Below, in pieces: positions 29,965 to 42,739 of a stretch of 64,000 bases of DNA. Numbering within the stretch: position 1 is the stretch's first letter; each line of letters starts with the position of its first letter. Source of the DNA: Imbricaverruca yamaguchii (lineage: Eukaryota; Arthropoda; Thecostraca; Neoverrucidae). Both the position numbers and the translations under genes were made by a program. A model generated the notes under the pieces. That model did no database searches and was not told where the DNA came from. It saw only the letters and a program-made list of their open reading frames with translations. The stretch lies in assembly GCA_034440575.1 (NCBI GenBank), contig JAOTOL010001225.1, positions 62,001 to 126,000 of the forward strand, in the 5' to 3' direction.

Positions 29965-30636
29965 TCTGTTCCAGGGAGCGGGACGTCACGTGACGTGACG
30001 CCGCCGTGACGAAGCCGTGACGCATTGGCCGAGCGGGCTGTCGACTCGGCGCCAACTCACCAGCCCGACCAGCTCCAGCTCAACTCCAACAAGCTCAGAG
30101 AGCCAGTCCTTCATGGTCGAAGCACCGTTAAACTCTAATAACGAACGATAACCCGTCCGGCCGGTTGCGCCGCGAACACGTGAAACGAAGCGGCCAAATC
30201 GCGCTGCCTGCGTCGGCCGAACAACAACGGCCGCCTTTCAGCACGGCCGCCCTGACGCCGCCGACCTCGGACCAACTCGCAGACGCCTGTGTGTGTGTCC
30301 CCGTTCTTCCATCTGCGGGCCCAGCGGGCTCTCCAGCCGGCAGCCGAGAGGAAAACACGCCACGCCGTCCGGAGATACTGCGCGTCGGCGCTGCCTAGTT
30401 CCGCCCGTCGCCGCCAGACGGCTCTGCGGTCGGCGCCGAGCCTGCGGCGCGTTTTGGTGAAATGGCCAGGCCCGCCTCAGAACGGGATCTGTGCTGGAAT
30501 CTCCGGTTCAGGCGCACGCTTCTCCGAGATCAGCTTTCGACAGGCAGTTACCGCCTGCGGACTCCGGTCAGCACCGCTTCGGTAGTGATGTTAGTACGCA
30601 ATTCTGACAAAACAAAACGCAATTCTTCGGCCTGGG
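29965..30636. other. GC-rich unique DNA; possible but unproven exon at 30061-30114
   Basis: A minus-strand stretch starts MKDWLSELVGVELELVGL and ends at a good donor (GTGAGT), but it does not resemble the USP53/54 N-terminus. No gene is called. Confidence 0.5.
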
Positions 30637-30837
30637 GAGCTGAAACCTTAACAAAACTTGGTCATAATTAGTGGCAAATTGTGCTAGCCGATAGCTTGAA
30701 CAGGAGCTGAAACACTGACAAATATTTGGTCATAATTAGTGGCAAACTGTCAGCCAATAGCTTGAACAGGAGCTGAAACGTTAATAAAATGTGATCATAA
30801 TTAGTGGCAAATTGTGTTAACCAATAGCTCGATCAGC
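30637..30837. repeat. Tandem repeat of about 75 bp, 3 copies
   Basis: Units share GTCATAATTAGTGGCAAA, CAATAGCTTGAACAGG and AGCTGAAAC, moderately diverged. Confidence 0.5.
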
Positions 30838-31221
30838 CCTGTTTCGCTGCGCACTTTGTTGGTGATCAGAACGTTCTTGTGAATTTTCTCCTGTCAAAGA
30901 GACCAATAAATAAGAGACGAGTGCGTGGTAAGGCGATGGAAGTAACGCACAACAGCGGACTTTCGGTTGAAAACAGACGGAAACGCAGCATTGCCGGTGA
31001 TCAGCCACGACGCCGAGTTTTCTAGCCGCAACACGAGGAGTGCACAATGCTTGTCACCACTATCTTCCCTCCTTCAATCTACATCGGACAAACAATTTGC
31101 AACACCAGTTATCTTCATCTGTCATCTGCAGTTGTAGGGTCGCAGCAACCCACGTGCGGCATCTTCAGCACCGCAGCAAGAGCGGAGCCACGCCACAGCC
31201 AGCCGGGATAGGCAAAGCCGG
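30838..31221. other. No gene seen
   Basis: Unique sequence with no coding or RNA signal. Confidence 0.5.
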
Positions 31222-31236
31222 AGTCGGGGTCGGGGC

Positions 31237-31283
<47 letters not shown>

Positions 31284-31292
31284 CCGGGGCCT
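31222..31292. repeat. (GGGGTC)n hexanucleotide, about 12 copies
   Basis: Nearly pure hexamer with a few GGGGCC interruptions. Four-G tracts at 6-bp spacing on the plus strand could fold as a G-quadruplex. Confidence 0.5.
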
Positions 31293-33140
31293 GAAGTCTG
31301 GAGCGGGAAGTGCCCAGTGGTCGCACGCCACATCCAGAGCGACCCGACCGCAAATAACTCCACCGCCAGGAGCGTGGCGCTGACATTCCACAGACATTTT
31401 ACTGTTCCCGAGACATTTTACTGTTCATTTGTATCGCATCGCACTGGAGTGCATTTACAGTGTGCTGCAGTGCCAGGCCGTCCGCCAGGGGCGCTGCCGT
31501 CGCCGTCCGCCGACTGCCACTAAACGACTTCTCCGCGCGGAAAATCTCCGAATAGCAGGATGCTTCGCGAAGGTTCGGTTAGAAAATCAACCCGATTCCC
31601 TGCAAAGCCCAGCGCCGCCAAGGGTACCAAAATGCACATTGTGAGTGAACCCGGCGGCGCAAAACCCAGTGCCGCTGGATAGCATGTGATTCCGGTAATT
31701 CGATGAATTCGGTAAAATCCGGTAGCGCAAAGGAACGACTGGTCCACGGCATCAATTCCCAAGACATTACGGCGGCCACTGGTCCGAACCCACGGAGACC
31801 GGACCGTGAAATGCGCGGCTGCGGGCCGCCATTGTTCGGATGCTCGGTTTTCCCACTGCATTCTTTGACACAGCTACAGCATTTCTGCGCTAATCACAGA
31901 ACCGGGCGGCGTATAATTTATCCGAAAATATAATGGGGCCGGGTAGGGGCAATCATGCACACATGACGTTCCATTCCGAACGCGAGACACCGTTGGCTAC
32001 GAGTGACACCTGAGCATAACGAACCGTCACTGCCAGAATACTACCCCCCCCCCACACATGCACACACAAGGAGGGCTTCTGTCAATTCCCAATGCACGAA
32101 GACTCGGGTCATGGCGCCACGACCTATTGGCACAAAACACAAACGCACGCTACGCGCAGACCCGCCGGGGCAGAATTGTTGACGCTATTGGAGTTGCAGG
32201 TTGGAGCTATTGGAGTTGGAGTTCTCCCCACACGGCCCACCGCATGACATCACATTTTCCGAATACTGGAGGTGTCTACCCCTGTACCGCGTTGTGATCG
32301 TAACCCGACACGCAACAGCGCCATGACCGGCACACATTGACCTGCGAGGTCGACCCCCACAACCCACAAAACCCACCCAAGGGCCGCCATCATCTCGCGA
32401 AGCAAACAACCCAGCTCCATGCCACGGAGTCGCGTCAGATACGAATCTAAACTGCGCTCGCAATAAACATGGGCGACCGGCTGGCTTTTTAGTGTGGCCG
32501 CCAGTCGATTCTCCGGGAAGGAAGACCATCAGCATACAAATGGCATTCAGCGCGAGCGCCGACTGCCAAGGAGACGGCGACCACTGTAGCTCAGGGCCTA
32601 ACGGCGGTGCGGGGCCCGCAGACGCAAACAGATAAGGGCCAGATGGGAGTTCAGAGTTCTATCGTCATGATGTTGGGGATAGTGAGGCTCAGGCTTGAAT
32701 ATCAATTAACGAGCATATTCAGGTGTTTGCACTATTGTTTGTAGGATGCAAATGAATGGTACACATTTGCATATTTCCTTCGGATAGGCGTTTGCCATTC
32801 AACCCTACAGTACGAAGCATAAATCGCAGGCATAAATCGCAATGTGCCCAAATTCAAACACACACAAAAAATGGTGGAAAATGACACCTACAAGATACAT
32901 TGTCCACGGTGAGTTCAAGGGATGCCAGAAGTGCACTTTCATGGAAATCTTAAGAATTGGCCTTCCCTTTTCTGCCGACCATGTTATCGACATGCAACTT
33001 CTACTCTTCTTTTTCGTTGCTCCACCCTCCATTTATGAGTCGGATTGACAGTCGTTTCACATTGTACACATATTAGAACCCAAATCAACCACCAAAGAAA
33101 CGACAGGCCCACGACACGCGCAAAGCTAGCTACACTGAGC
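31293..33140. other. No gene seen
   Basis: Unique sequence with short chance frames. A C-run lies at 32044-32053. Confidence 0.5.
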
Positions 33141-33213
33141 GCAACGCCGAATTCGGCGTCCGTCTGCCGTTGCATTGACAATGCCGAGTTCGGCGTCCGT
33201 CTGCCGTTACCAT
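33141..33213. repeat. Direct duplication of about 38 bp
   Basis: Two copies share TTCGGCGTCCGTCTGCCGTT. Confidence 0.5.
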
Positions 33214-33622
33214 GACAACTTGAGCGGGGACCCCCGCCGCGGACCACTGCGACGGCCATTACCGGGGGCGTCCATCTCCTGTCCGGTGACGTCACGGCCT
33301 AGACAGGCCGTCGTCGCGAGTCGCGCCGCCCACGGCACCTCCAATTCACACCGGCCCCGGCAGGACCAGCGGCCAGTCTGGCGCACTTGGCGGCAAGGGG
33401 ATGGGGGGGGGGGGCACTCGCCCCGCTTCCAAATACCAACCAAGCGAAATAGCCAACGACTTGGTGTGTTTGCGAAAGCATCAAGCATCCGATGACAAAA
33501 TCATGTTTTAATTTACCTCACAGACCAACAGTGTCCAAAACGCCCCCTTTTCTACCAAAGATGAGATATGATTCAGTCGGCTGGGGGTGGAGGGGGGAGG
33601 ACTATTTCGGCCTCCCATGATA

Positions 33623-33677
33623 GTTGCTAGGTGTTCGGCGACGAGCCAAAGAGGCTAGTCGCCGAACACCTAGCAAC
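33623..33677. repeat. Perfect 20-bp inverted repeat with 15-nt loop
   Basis: Arms 33623-33642 (GTTGCTAGGTGTTCGGCGAC) and 33658-33677 are exact reverse complements, with a 15-base loop between. A transcript from either strand would form a strong hairpin. Confidence 0.5.
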
Positions 33678-33817
33678 CCATGCACTTCACGTTGTTCATT
33701 TTGCCAGCTTCGCACAAACGAGTCGATTATAACCGCCACATCGACTGTCTGTCCCCGCAGCCGCAATGGTTCACATCTGAGGTGCACAGCCGACACGTAC
33801 GCCACCTACCTACCACC

Positions 33818-34550
33818 CTCAGGCAGTTACACTGCCACCTGCTACCCTCAGGTAGTTACGCTGTCGCATACTACCCTCAGGCAGTTACACTGTCGCATAC
33901 CACCCTCAGGCAGTTACACTGCCACCTGTCTTCCACCCTCAGGCAGTTACATTGCCACCCACTACCCTGAGGCAGTTATACTGCCACCTGCTACTCTCAG
34001 GCAGTTACAATGCCACCCATTACCCTCAGGTAGTTACACTGCCACCTACCTTCCACCCTCAGGCAGTTACACTGCCACCCACTACCCTGAGGCAGTTATA
34101 CTGCCACCTGCTACTCTCAGGCAGTTACAATGCCACCCACTACCCTCAGGTAGTTACACTGCCACCTACTACCCTCAGACAGGTACACTGCCATCTACTA
34201 CCCTCAGGCAGTTACACTGCCATCTACTACCCTCAGGCAGTTACACTACCACCTACTACCCTCAGGCAGTTACACTGTCGCATACTACCCTCAGGCAGTT
34301 ACACTGCCACCCACTACCCTGAGGCAGTTATACTGCCATCTACTACCCTCAGGCAGTTACACTGCCACCTACCTTCCACCCTCAGGCAGTTACACTGCCA
34401 TCTACTACCCTCAGGCAGTTACACTGCCACCTACTACCCTCAGGCAGTTACACTGCCATCTACTACCCTCAGGCAGTTACACTGCCATCTACTACCCTCA
34501 GGCAGTTACACTGCCACCTACTACCATCAGGCAGTTATAGTGCCCTGTAC
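33818..34550. repeat. 29-bp minisatellite, about 25 copies
   Basis: Units of the type CTACCCTCAGGCAGTTACAC followed by TGCCACCTA, with recurring higher-order variants. The segment near 33960-34045 recurs near 34080-34165. Confidence 0.5.
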
Positions 34551-34985
34551 GTCGGAAGTTCTCACCAGGCACGCTTCCACCTGTAGCGCCATTTCTGCGT
34601 GTGTGTTGGGGAGGGGACTTTGGTGCCCAAATGTTTGGAAAACATATTCGAATGACAAGAACGAGGTACAAGAACTAACACTGCGGGCGGGCAGTCCGTG
34701 CAGCTTCGAAGCTGTGACCGCGGCCGCTGAGCACTTGCTGTGGTCGTCGACTTGTGCACACTGACCGGTTTCCTAACACCCCTCACACTCCTTCCACCGA
34801 ACACCCCTCCCGTCCGCCGAACTCCTGCAGGATGACAAGCTATTGCTGCACGATGCTGAGCTGCACGATGTCCCCGATGTGCCGATAACTCTTCCGAGAC
34901 TCGTGCCACCACCGGCCAGACCGGTGCGGCCCATCGAACGCCGCCAAAGATAGTACAGACGCCAGCTAGCACGCCAGCTAGCCGT
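34551..34985. other. No gene seen
   Basis: Unique sequence between a minisatellite and a SINE. Confidence 0.5.
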
Positions 34986-34989
34986 CGTG

Positions 34990-35155
34990 CTTGTTTGGTT
35001 GCGACTTTACGACACACTTGGCAGCTGGGGCCACGTGGCGCCGCCTGCCTCTCACCTTGGCAGGAAGGGCGGCCACCGCGGGAAAACGAACCCAGTGCCT
35101 CTGGCTTGCATCAGGCTAACCACCTCAGGCTAACCACCGAGCTACCGACGCCCAG
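34990..35155 (-). mobile_element. tRNA-derived SINE, another head with the shared tail
   Basis: On the minus strand: GGGCGTCGGTAGCTCGGTGG (A box) with an internal duplication GTGGTTAGCCTGA, ACTGGGTTCG (B box), then GGCGGCGCCACGTGGC and CAAGTGTGTCGTAAAGTCGC, a diverged tail module. Confidence 0.5.
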
Positions 35156-35224
35156 CTAGCCATCGTGCCTCTGCCCACAAAGGTCACCAGTCGTCTAGCC
35201 TTCTGGCAGCCTACCTTGATCACC

Positions 35225-35425
35225 ACTACCACTACCAGTAGTCCAGCCTCCTCGCCGACACCTTGACCATCACCACCAGCATCCGCCTTCTCGCCGACAC
35301 CTTGTGCATCACCACCAGCATCCGCCTTCTCGCCGACACCTTGACCGCCATCACCACCACCCGCCTTCTCGCGGACACCTTGACCGCCATCACCAGTCGT
35401 TCAACCTTCTTGCAGACACCTTGAC
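35225..35425. repeat. Minisatellite of about 40 bp, 5 copies
   Basis: Units contain CCGCCTTCTCGCCGACACCT and CACCACCAGCAT. Confidence 0.5.
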
Positions 35426-36262
35426 TATGTCCGGCTATGCGGCACGCACGTCAAGTGCGCGATCCTCACGACGCGACAGCAACCAGTTCCAACGAGACAC
35501 GTATCTCCAAACTCGAGCCGGCCGCCCCTCCCCCTCCGCGCCCACCCGGCCGGCGGGTCAGGGGCCACGCCGCGGGGTCAGAGGTCGGCGCGTGCGTCCG
35601 GGTGGCGCGGCGGCGACGATCGACGACGCACGCCAGCCATCTCGAACGATACGAGGTCCGGGGTGACAAATATGGCACCTGGTGGCCCAGCTGCTTCCTG
35701 GTCTGGCTGTGGTCTCCTCCCGGCTTCGGCAGACTTCTTCATGTCGACGTGTTTCAGGGATGGTTTCCGACCCTTCATGATGATCCGATGCGATCTTATT
35801 GTGATCTGATCAGGCATGACAATTCAGTGAATCGGACATACCATGCCAGCCTCAACGTTCTCAATATTACAGACCGAATCATTCGTCAGGTTCGCATATT
35901 TTCAAAACAAAAATTCCACTTCGTGGAATAATGCACCTGGATGATAAGCAAACGGCGTAACGCTGTTCAGGCTAAGTAACTCAGTCAGAAGATAACGTTA
36001 TATACGAGGACATTCCAGTGCGGTACACCCGAAGCGAGCCACTTTCGTGGAAATATTTCTCCTCCCTATCTCCACATCAACTCCCAAGAACACCGCCCCG
36101 CATCCAATCGACCAGGATCTGGTCCAAATTGTTCGGCAAATCCATCGCGCGTCGGCGGAAATCACAGACCGTAGACGCCGGCTGCGGTGGCTCCGATTAA
36201 AACGCGGTCAGGGCCAATCGATAAAAGCCGCCGCCCACTAATTGAAGCGTGACACCAAAGCG
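35426..36262. other. No gene supported
   Basis: GC-rich then AT-rich unique sequence. A 164-residue plus-strand frame shows no recognisable domain. Confidence 0.5.
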
Positions 36263-36385
36263 GCTCGAGCCGAGCCGAGCCGAGCCGAGCCGAGCCGAGC
36301 CGAGCCGAGCCGAGCCGAGCCGAGCCGAGCCGAGCCGAGCCGAGCCGAGCCGAGCCGAGCCGAGCCGAGCCGCGAGCCGAGCCGA
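36263..36385. repeat. (GAGCC)n pentanucleotide, about 24 copies
   Basis: Nearly pure array with small variants at its right end up to about 36410. Confidence 0.5.
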
Positions 36386-36532
36386 GCCGATTTCCGAGCC
36401 GAGCCGAGGTACGCAGCATTTCCGTCGGATGTACGCAGCTCACACAAACCGGACGGCGACTGCACCTGGATCAGCAACGGATCCAGACTATGGCGACACA
36501 CTGTCGACCCACTCACCCTGAAATACCCACCA

Positions 36533-36905
36533 TTGTTGCAGACTTCAACTGACAAGCACACACCACAGGGCCTGTTGCAGACTTCAACTAACAAGCACAC
36601 ACCACAGGGCCTGTTGCAGACTTCAACTAACAAGCACACACCACAGGGCCTGTTGCAGACTTCAACTAACAAGCACACATCACAGGGCCTGTTGCAGACT
36701 TCAACTGACAAGACACACCACAGGGCCTTTAACTTAACTGACAAGCACACACCACAGGGCCTGTTGCAGACTTCAAAAAACCTCAAAACAACACATCACA
36801 GGGCCTGTTGCAGACTTCAACTAACAAGCACACATCACAGGGCCTGTTGCAGACTTCAACTAACAAGCACACACCACAGGGCCTGTTCCAGACTTCAACT
36901 ACTCC
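36533..36905. repeat. 39-bp minisatellite, about 9 copies
   Basis: Units contain CACAGGGCCTGTTGCAGACT and TCAACTAACAAGCACACAC, with two truncated units near 36710-36790. Confidence 0.5.
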
Positions 36906-37610
36906 ATCAATGTGCGAGCATCAATTACCCCGCGCGGGTGGTCGGAAAAGAGGGTGGGACCTCACATCGACACAGCCTCACCTCGTCATCTATCAACACC
37001 AATCAGCTGAATGTCCCGCCCGGCCCGGGGAGGGGGGATGAGACTTCACGTAATATTCTGGAACACTCGTCCGCTCGTTCAGCCAAGAAGCCAGTAAGCG
37101 TGCAATAAACCCGGTGACGTTTTGAAAGTGGCGCTAACTACGTGGACCTCCCCCGGTGACGTCAGACAGACTGCACACCTACTGCTGCTGCTGCCATATG
37201 CATACCTACTGCTGCCGCTGCCATATGCATAGCGCACCTACTGGCCGGGAGCCTGGCAAAACGACGTGCACCATGAGCGGGGGCAGGCTTGGTTCCGAAG
37301 CTGCTCCTGTCCGGGCAACGTTCGCTTCGGTGATGACCAAACGGACGGCATCAAGGAGCCGGCGTCGCGTGCTGACACCTATCGGATTATTGCTGAAAAC
37401 GCCTTTCCAACACGCACACACAGCTCGCCAATATACGTCAGACCATACTGATCACGTCGTCCAAGGGTCACGAGCAACCTATACAGATGCAAGCGCGCCA
37501 ACTGAGGAAGCTGAAGCCAAGAGAAAGCTGAAGGTAACAAGAGGATATTTAACTATTCATGTGACGGCAGTGGGAGTCCCCAACGCAAGCAGAAATTAAT
37601 TTAGTTAGTT

Positions 37611-37611
<1 letters not shown>
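36906..37611. other. No gene supported
   Basis: A 147-residue plus-strand frame begins in a duplicated ACTGCTGC/CATATGCAT unit (37172-37228). I recognise no family in it. Confidence 0.5.
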
Positions 37612-37677
<66 letters not shown>

Positions 37678-37682
37678 TAGGT
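37612..37682. repeat. (GTAA)n microsatellite
   Basis: About 16 tetranucleotide copies, flanked on both sides by GTTAGTTAGTTA, followed by a SINE tail module (37690-37735). Confidence 0.5.
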
Positions 37683-37759
37683 TAGTTAGTTAGTTCTTTG
37701 GGCGCTTCGACCAGAATTGATCATTCGCGCCCACAAACCCAAATTAAAGCCAGTTAGAA

Positions 37760-40310
37760 GCAAGGAAGCGCGAGAGCTCAGGCACCCCGCCGTCCACCTG
37801 CTCTATCACACATGCTATTACAAAACCGAGCTACGTTCAGTCCGGAGAGACTCTACGCTCGGATTGGGGCCGCACGCAATCGCCGAGCGTCGCCAGATAG
37901 CTCTCACCTACCTCCATGCCGCCCTCTCGAGTGACGTCACACAGTGGAGTGGACACAGAGCGTGGCTGCTCCACCGCACGGCGACGCCGGCACACTGAAT
38001 ATCCACAGACAGGGCACGGCAGGCGGCGGCGGGGAGGGGCTGCGGAAACAGCTGTTGCGCTCCGGCATGACTCACCGCCGCCGCGGGCGACGAAAGGTCA
38101 CGGGCCGGTGACAGCAGCTGTCGCCAGCAGCACCCGATCAAACACCAGCCGACAGATGACGTCACGGTCACACAGCTACCGCAGCGCTAAGTGGTCGGCG
38201 CTCGCCCCGACGTTCCGTAATTGTTTGGTCGTCCGGTCGATCGCCGCGTTCGGTTATTGGCGACCGCTCGTTAGTCGAAGCGCACCTGGCCGAGCGTCTG
38301 CAGCTCCCAGCGCGCTGTGGATATTCACTTTGTCTAACAAGGCATTTGTTGGAACAGGCGGACGCGGGGACTGCGGACGTGTTGCCACATCGTATCGTAT
38401 CTCAGTATAGAAGTTGGGGAACGACCGGCTAACCGAAGCGAGCAGATCGATCTGACTTGCATTTCTTTTGACGATGAAATGCGGGAATCTAACCTGTGAC
38501 TGCACAGTTGTGTGACGAACACAATCATATTTGTAAATGGCACAACCCGGAACTCACTTTCCAATTATTATTAGTCCCAATACGGTAATATCCAGAACGT
38601 ACGACGTACGTTGTGCGAAACAATCTTGATCACTTGAAAAGGAAACGAATTGTTGCATTATTAAATGTAACGTAAATGCAACGATTGGTTGCATTATTAG
38701 AGCGGAATCTGTCTATCAAGTGTTCTAGGTTCTTTCAAGGTTTTGAAATGTTCACATTGGAACTTGCATAGGTGAGAGTTCGCTGGCAAACTGGGCATCG
38801 CAGTGCTCTCTATGATGCAAATTCACCTAAGTTCGTTGTGCCAAGTACGCACAAATAGTGAAGACTGCCGGAAACTTGGTATTATAATCGCAGTAGTGCC
38901 GCATCTACATTACTTTTCACGTACATGCGAACCTGCGTCATCTTCTAATGTTCGGAATCTTCCTGACATGCACGCTACCTGCCAACCCCTCAATTTGCTT
39001 CACGTCATTCCAACACTGTTTACGAGCAAACACGGAAACGAGTTTTCGGCCCGATACAATTGGCAAATGATTTTTTTTTTAAACGAACGGACTGGCGATC
39101 CGCTATAACTATTTCTCGCCGCTCCCACCCTCGAACATAGTGTGGCCAGTAGAAGCAGAAGCCCAGAAATACCCCCAATACATCACGCCCACCTCACAAG
39201 GAGCCAGACACAAATTAATCGGCCTGTCTCCCCCGTGGAGGTGCCCGAGCTATAGTCCGCACGCGCTAATGAAATACGACGTTTGAATTTCCACTCCATC
39301 AGCTATTCGTCCGGTGTAGGTTATCAGCGTTTTGGTTGCGTTAGTCTGGCTGCTCCTGGTCTCCCATTGTGGGCATGTTCGACCCAAATTTGAACCTTAT
39401 AGCCGACCCCAGCCAATTAAGACCACGAGCCACGTCATGTCTGTGTGTGTCGATGTCAGATGGTGGAGCCATTTGCATATCGTCCGCCTATCGTGTGCAT
39501 CAGTGATGTTGTGATACCTACCGACAGGCGGGTATAATGAGGGGTGCAAGCTCGACGAGAACGGACCACCGAATGTCTGTGGCTTTTTATAGGCACATTA
39601 ACGGGACATAAACGTGATTGTAGGTGTAATGAACACCGAAGTTAACCACGTATGGGCATCGGGCGCAGGACACTGGACACGTCGCCGAGTCGAGTCATTC
39701 GCGGTGAGAAGAAATAAAAAAGCATCCAAAGCGCACATTGGTACTTTTAGTGTACGTGTACGGCGTTCGAAGTCAAGGTCCCACTCCCACGTCCTTGTAT
39801 AATGCTAACTGCAGCCCATCAAACCGCTGACATGCAGCTAGAGAACGAGATTCCGGAATTCGCAAGTCAGGCATAGTGCGATCTTTTCTTCAAATCAGTC
39901 AACCAACTCAGGTTACAGCAGCTACAGATGCTGTAGAACTACAGACTACAGATATACGCGAAACGGGACCAATTGCTGCCCCATCAGCAGTAATGGGGCG
40001 GCAACCATTCATACCAAGAATCATTTACATTAACTTAGGATAGAACAGAAGTCAGACCGTGACGCTGGGCTCGGCCATCTTGAAAGAAACCAACACAGAT
40101 CAGCTAGCTCTGTGTATCACCTAGTCACGCCCGATTTAAACGAGGAATCTCAAACACTCAAAAGCCACGCTCCTGCCTAAGATAGCATCAAATGGCTGCA
40201 CACCGAGCCGGTTTTCCAACGACCGAAACTCGCACCTGCCATGTTCTCCTGACGCCACCATCAATTAACACAAAAATAAGACAAACAAAAAACAAAACGG
40301 AAATATCGGT
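37760..40310. other. No gene seen
   Basis: Unique, GC-rich then AT-rich DNA; no exon, RNA gene or clear repeat that I can support. Confidence 0.5.
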
Positions 40311-40317
40311 CGGAAGA

Positions 40318-40845
40318 GCGTCACACCTCTCCCGGCCATACATGAGGGCCGTGGTGGCGAGGACCACCTCACAGCCCGGCGGTGTCACACCTCTCCCGGC
40401 CATACATGAGGGCCACCTCACAGCCCGGCGGTGTCACACCTCTCCCGGCCATACATGAGGGCCGTGGTGGCGAGGACACAGTCCGGCGGTGTCACACCTC
40501 TCCCGGCCATACATGAGGGCCGTGGTGACACAGCCCGGCGGTGTCACACCTCCCGGCCATACATGAGGGCCGTGGTGGCGAGGACACCACAGTCCGGCGG
40601 TGTCACACCTCCGGCCATACATGAGGGCCGTGGTGGCGGGACACCTCACGTCCGGCGGTGTCACACCTCTCCCGGCCATACATGAGGGCCGTGGTGGCGA
40701 GGACACAGCCCGGCGGTGTCACACCTCTCCCGGCCATACATGAGGGCCGTGGTGGCGAGGACACCTCACAGCCCGGCGGTGTCACACCTCTCCCGGCCAT
40801 ACATGAGGGCCGTGGTGGCGAGGACCACCTCACAGCCCGGCGACT
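40318..40845. repeat. Minisatellite of about 55-63 bp, 9-10 copies
   Basis: Units share TCACACCTCTCCCGGCCATA and ATGAGGGCCGTGGTGGCGAG and end CAGCCCGGCGGTG. Spacer length varies between units. Confidence 0.5.
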
Positions 40846-41857
40846 GGCTGGTCAGCAGGGCTGCCACAAAGACCAGGGGCGGACTCAGCGCAAGGGGCAA
40901 CATCGCTACGATCGCATCCTCCAGGATGACGAAAACCGCTGTCGGCGGTTTTCACCAACTGGTTATTTGGCCGATTACTTGGATTTCGCCAACTGGTTGC
41001 TTGGGTGATGGCTTGGTTATTGAGTTTAATAGCGTTTCAACTGCATTGGCCATACCGCGTGTTTGCCGTGACACGACTCGCTTTATTCGAATGAGGTCTT
41101 AAGTGGATCTCCACACCAACAGCGCTCCGCCTCACATGCAAACACGGCTCATATTCGAGCAATTCCCTTTTCGTTCACGTTCATGTCCGCTCGAGAACAG
41201 CGATTGGATCGCCCACTGACTCTTCACCAGCATGTCATGTAACAAGAGGACGCGCAAGCAGCCACTGAATCGTCGACATAGTTCGACGCAATCAACGGGT
41301 CAGGCGTCGACAGTGTTACAATAAACAAAGTTATCGTGGGAGAAAATCTATGAAATCCCAGGTATGCTTTTCAGAATACTTACGACAGTGACAGCAACAA
41401 CAGAATGCATAAGACAGTGTTACTATAAACAAAGTTATCGTGGGAGAAAATCTCTGAAATTCCATGGATGTTTCTTGAAGTTTCCAGATTCCCTCGAGAC
41501 TATTTGCCCGGATATATTTCATGCTGCAGAATGTATACGTTCGCCCCGACCCCTTAGTAGAACACTGCGCGTGGGCACTCATGTTTAATTACACATCTGC
41601 ATTAAACATGACACGATAGTACCACAGGATGGCTCAAATTTCTGATAAATGTATTTACTCAACGGAAGGGGACAGACCACTGTTTTGTACGAAGGATAGA
41701 AATTCTTAGGTGGAGAGAAATAGTCTACAAGATAGAGTTTGGGCCCCTGCTAATGACCTGTAACTTGTAAGGAAATGAGTCTTGACGATCGTGCTCAGGA
41801 CTCGTGCATCTTTTCCTTCTGGCTCGTATCGCTTTGCGCTGGAACCGATGGCGAGAG
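40846..41857. other. SINE tail module and a short duplication; no gene
   Basis: Tail module at about 41004-41060. A direct duplication (AATAAACAAAGTTATCGTGG and its flank) lies at 41318-41360 and 41423-41462. Confidence 0.5.
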
Positions 41858-42022
41858 ATTTGCTGGTTATTGGTTTTACGACACATCGACCGTTGAGTCA
41901 TGTAGCTTCGCCAATCTCTCACGCCGATTTGTCGCGGGCGAAGAGTAGCGACAGGTGAGACTCGAACCCACAACCTTTTGATTGTGAGACGAGCAACTTA
42001 CCCCTAGACCACTCGTCCCCGA
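41858..42022 (-). mobile_element. tRNA-derived SINE (family A), most complete copy
   Basis: On the minus strand: GGGGACGAGTGGTCTAGGGG (A box region), GGTTGTGGGTTCGAGTCTCA (B box), CGCTACTCTTCGCCCGCGAC (body), then the tail module ending CGGTCGATGTGTCGTAAAAC. Head, body and tail are all visible. Confidence 0.5.
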
Positions 42023-42197
42023 TGGCGAGAGATTAGAACGTTACACTTGTACGATCCCACCCGTCCAACCGTCTTCACCTTCTCCCGACCCGCAGACCCA
42101 CGTCCAGAGCCGGCCTCGTGCACACAGAAGCGGCGCAATCACGCCAACCACGTGTTAGGCTCGCGCCACCAGTGCCAACGCAAGCTACACAGATCCT

Positions 42198-42199
<2 letters not shown>

Positions 42200-42242
<43 letters not shown>

Positions 42243-42245
42243 GTG
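42200..42245. repeat. (CAGGCA)n hexanucleotide, about 7 copies
   Basis: Pure hexamer run, followed at 42301-42345 by a GGT run and a G-run. Confidence 0.5.
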
Positions 42246-42460
42246 CCGGCGGCCTTGCGGCTGAGGTGGACATTCATAGGTGGGCGGGACACCTGGTGCT
42301 GGCTGGTGGTGGTGGTGGTGGTGGTGGGGGGGGGGGTACCCACCGGAGACGCCCAGACGATGGTCGGGCCACCCCACGGCCTTGTGACACCTTGTGAAGG
42401 CGAACGAGCCTGCACCATGAAGCACACAGCTGGGGATGGGGGCGCAGGTGGGGGGGGGAC

Positions 42461-42735
42461 TTCAGGGCGCATCAGTCATGTTGGTCATATAGTCAGCTAG
42501 CTGGTGACAGGCGAGGACGTGAAAACTCGTCAAGACATCACAGCAATTTGGCAAGAGGGCACCGAGTCTGGCAGGAGATGATACTGACAAGCGAGCATTG
42601 GAGCTGCTGGAGGGAAAAAAATGATGACACGAATGTCAGCAATCGGGTACGATGAAGCATGCTCCGAAAACATGCAGACGAGTTATGACAATCGTGCACG
42701 ATAAAACATGCACCGAAAACAGGCACAGGGTTATG
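42461..42735. repeat. SINE tail module and 2-copy repeat
   Basis: Diverged tail module at 42461-42497. A two-copy repeat of about 65 bp (AATCGTGCACGATAAAACAT and ACCGAAAACA types) lies at 42637-42725. Confidence 0.5.
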
Positions 42736-42739
42736 ACAA

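Noticed and set aside
30061..30114. Candidate first exon MKDWLSELVGVELELVGL with a good GTGAGT donor
   Set aside because: No resemblance to the USP53/54 N-terminus and no supporting promoter or acceptor; a chance ORF with a chance donor is as likely.
33624..34764. Frames of 232 and 270 residues
   Set aside because: Read-through of the 29-bp minisatellite.
36533..36905. Regular repeats that could suggest a CRISPR array (also 46405-46565 and 48318-48472)
   Set aside because: Units are contiguous or nearly so, with no unique spacers, and the genome is eukaryotic.
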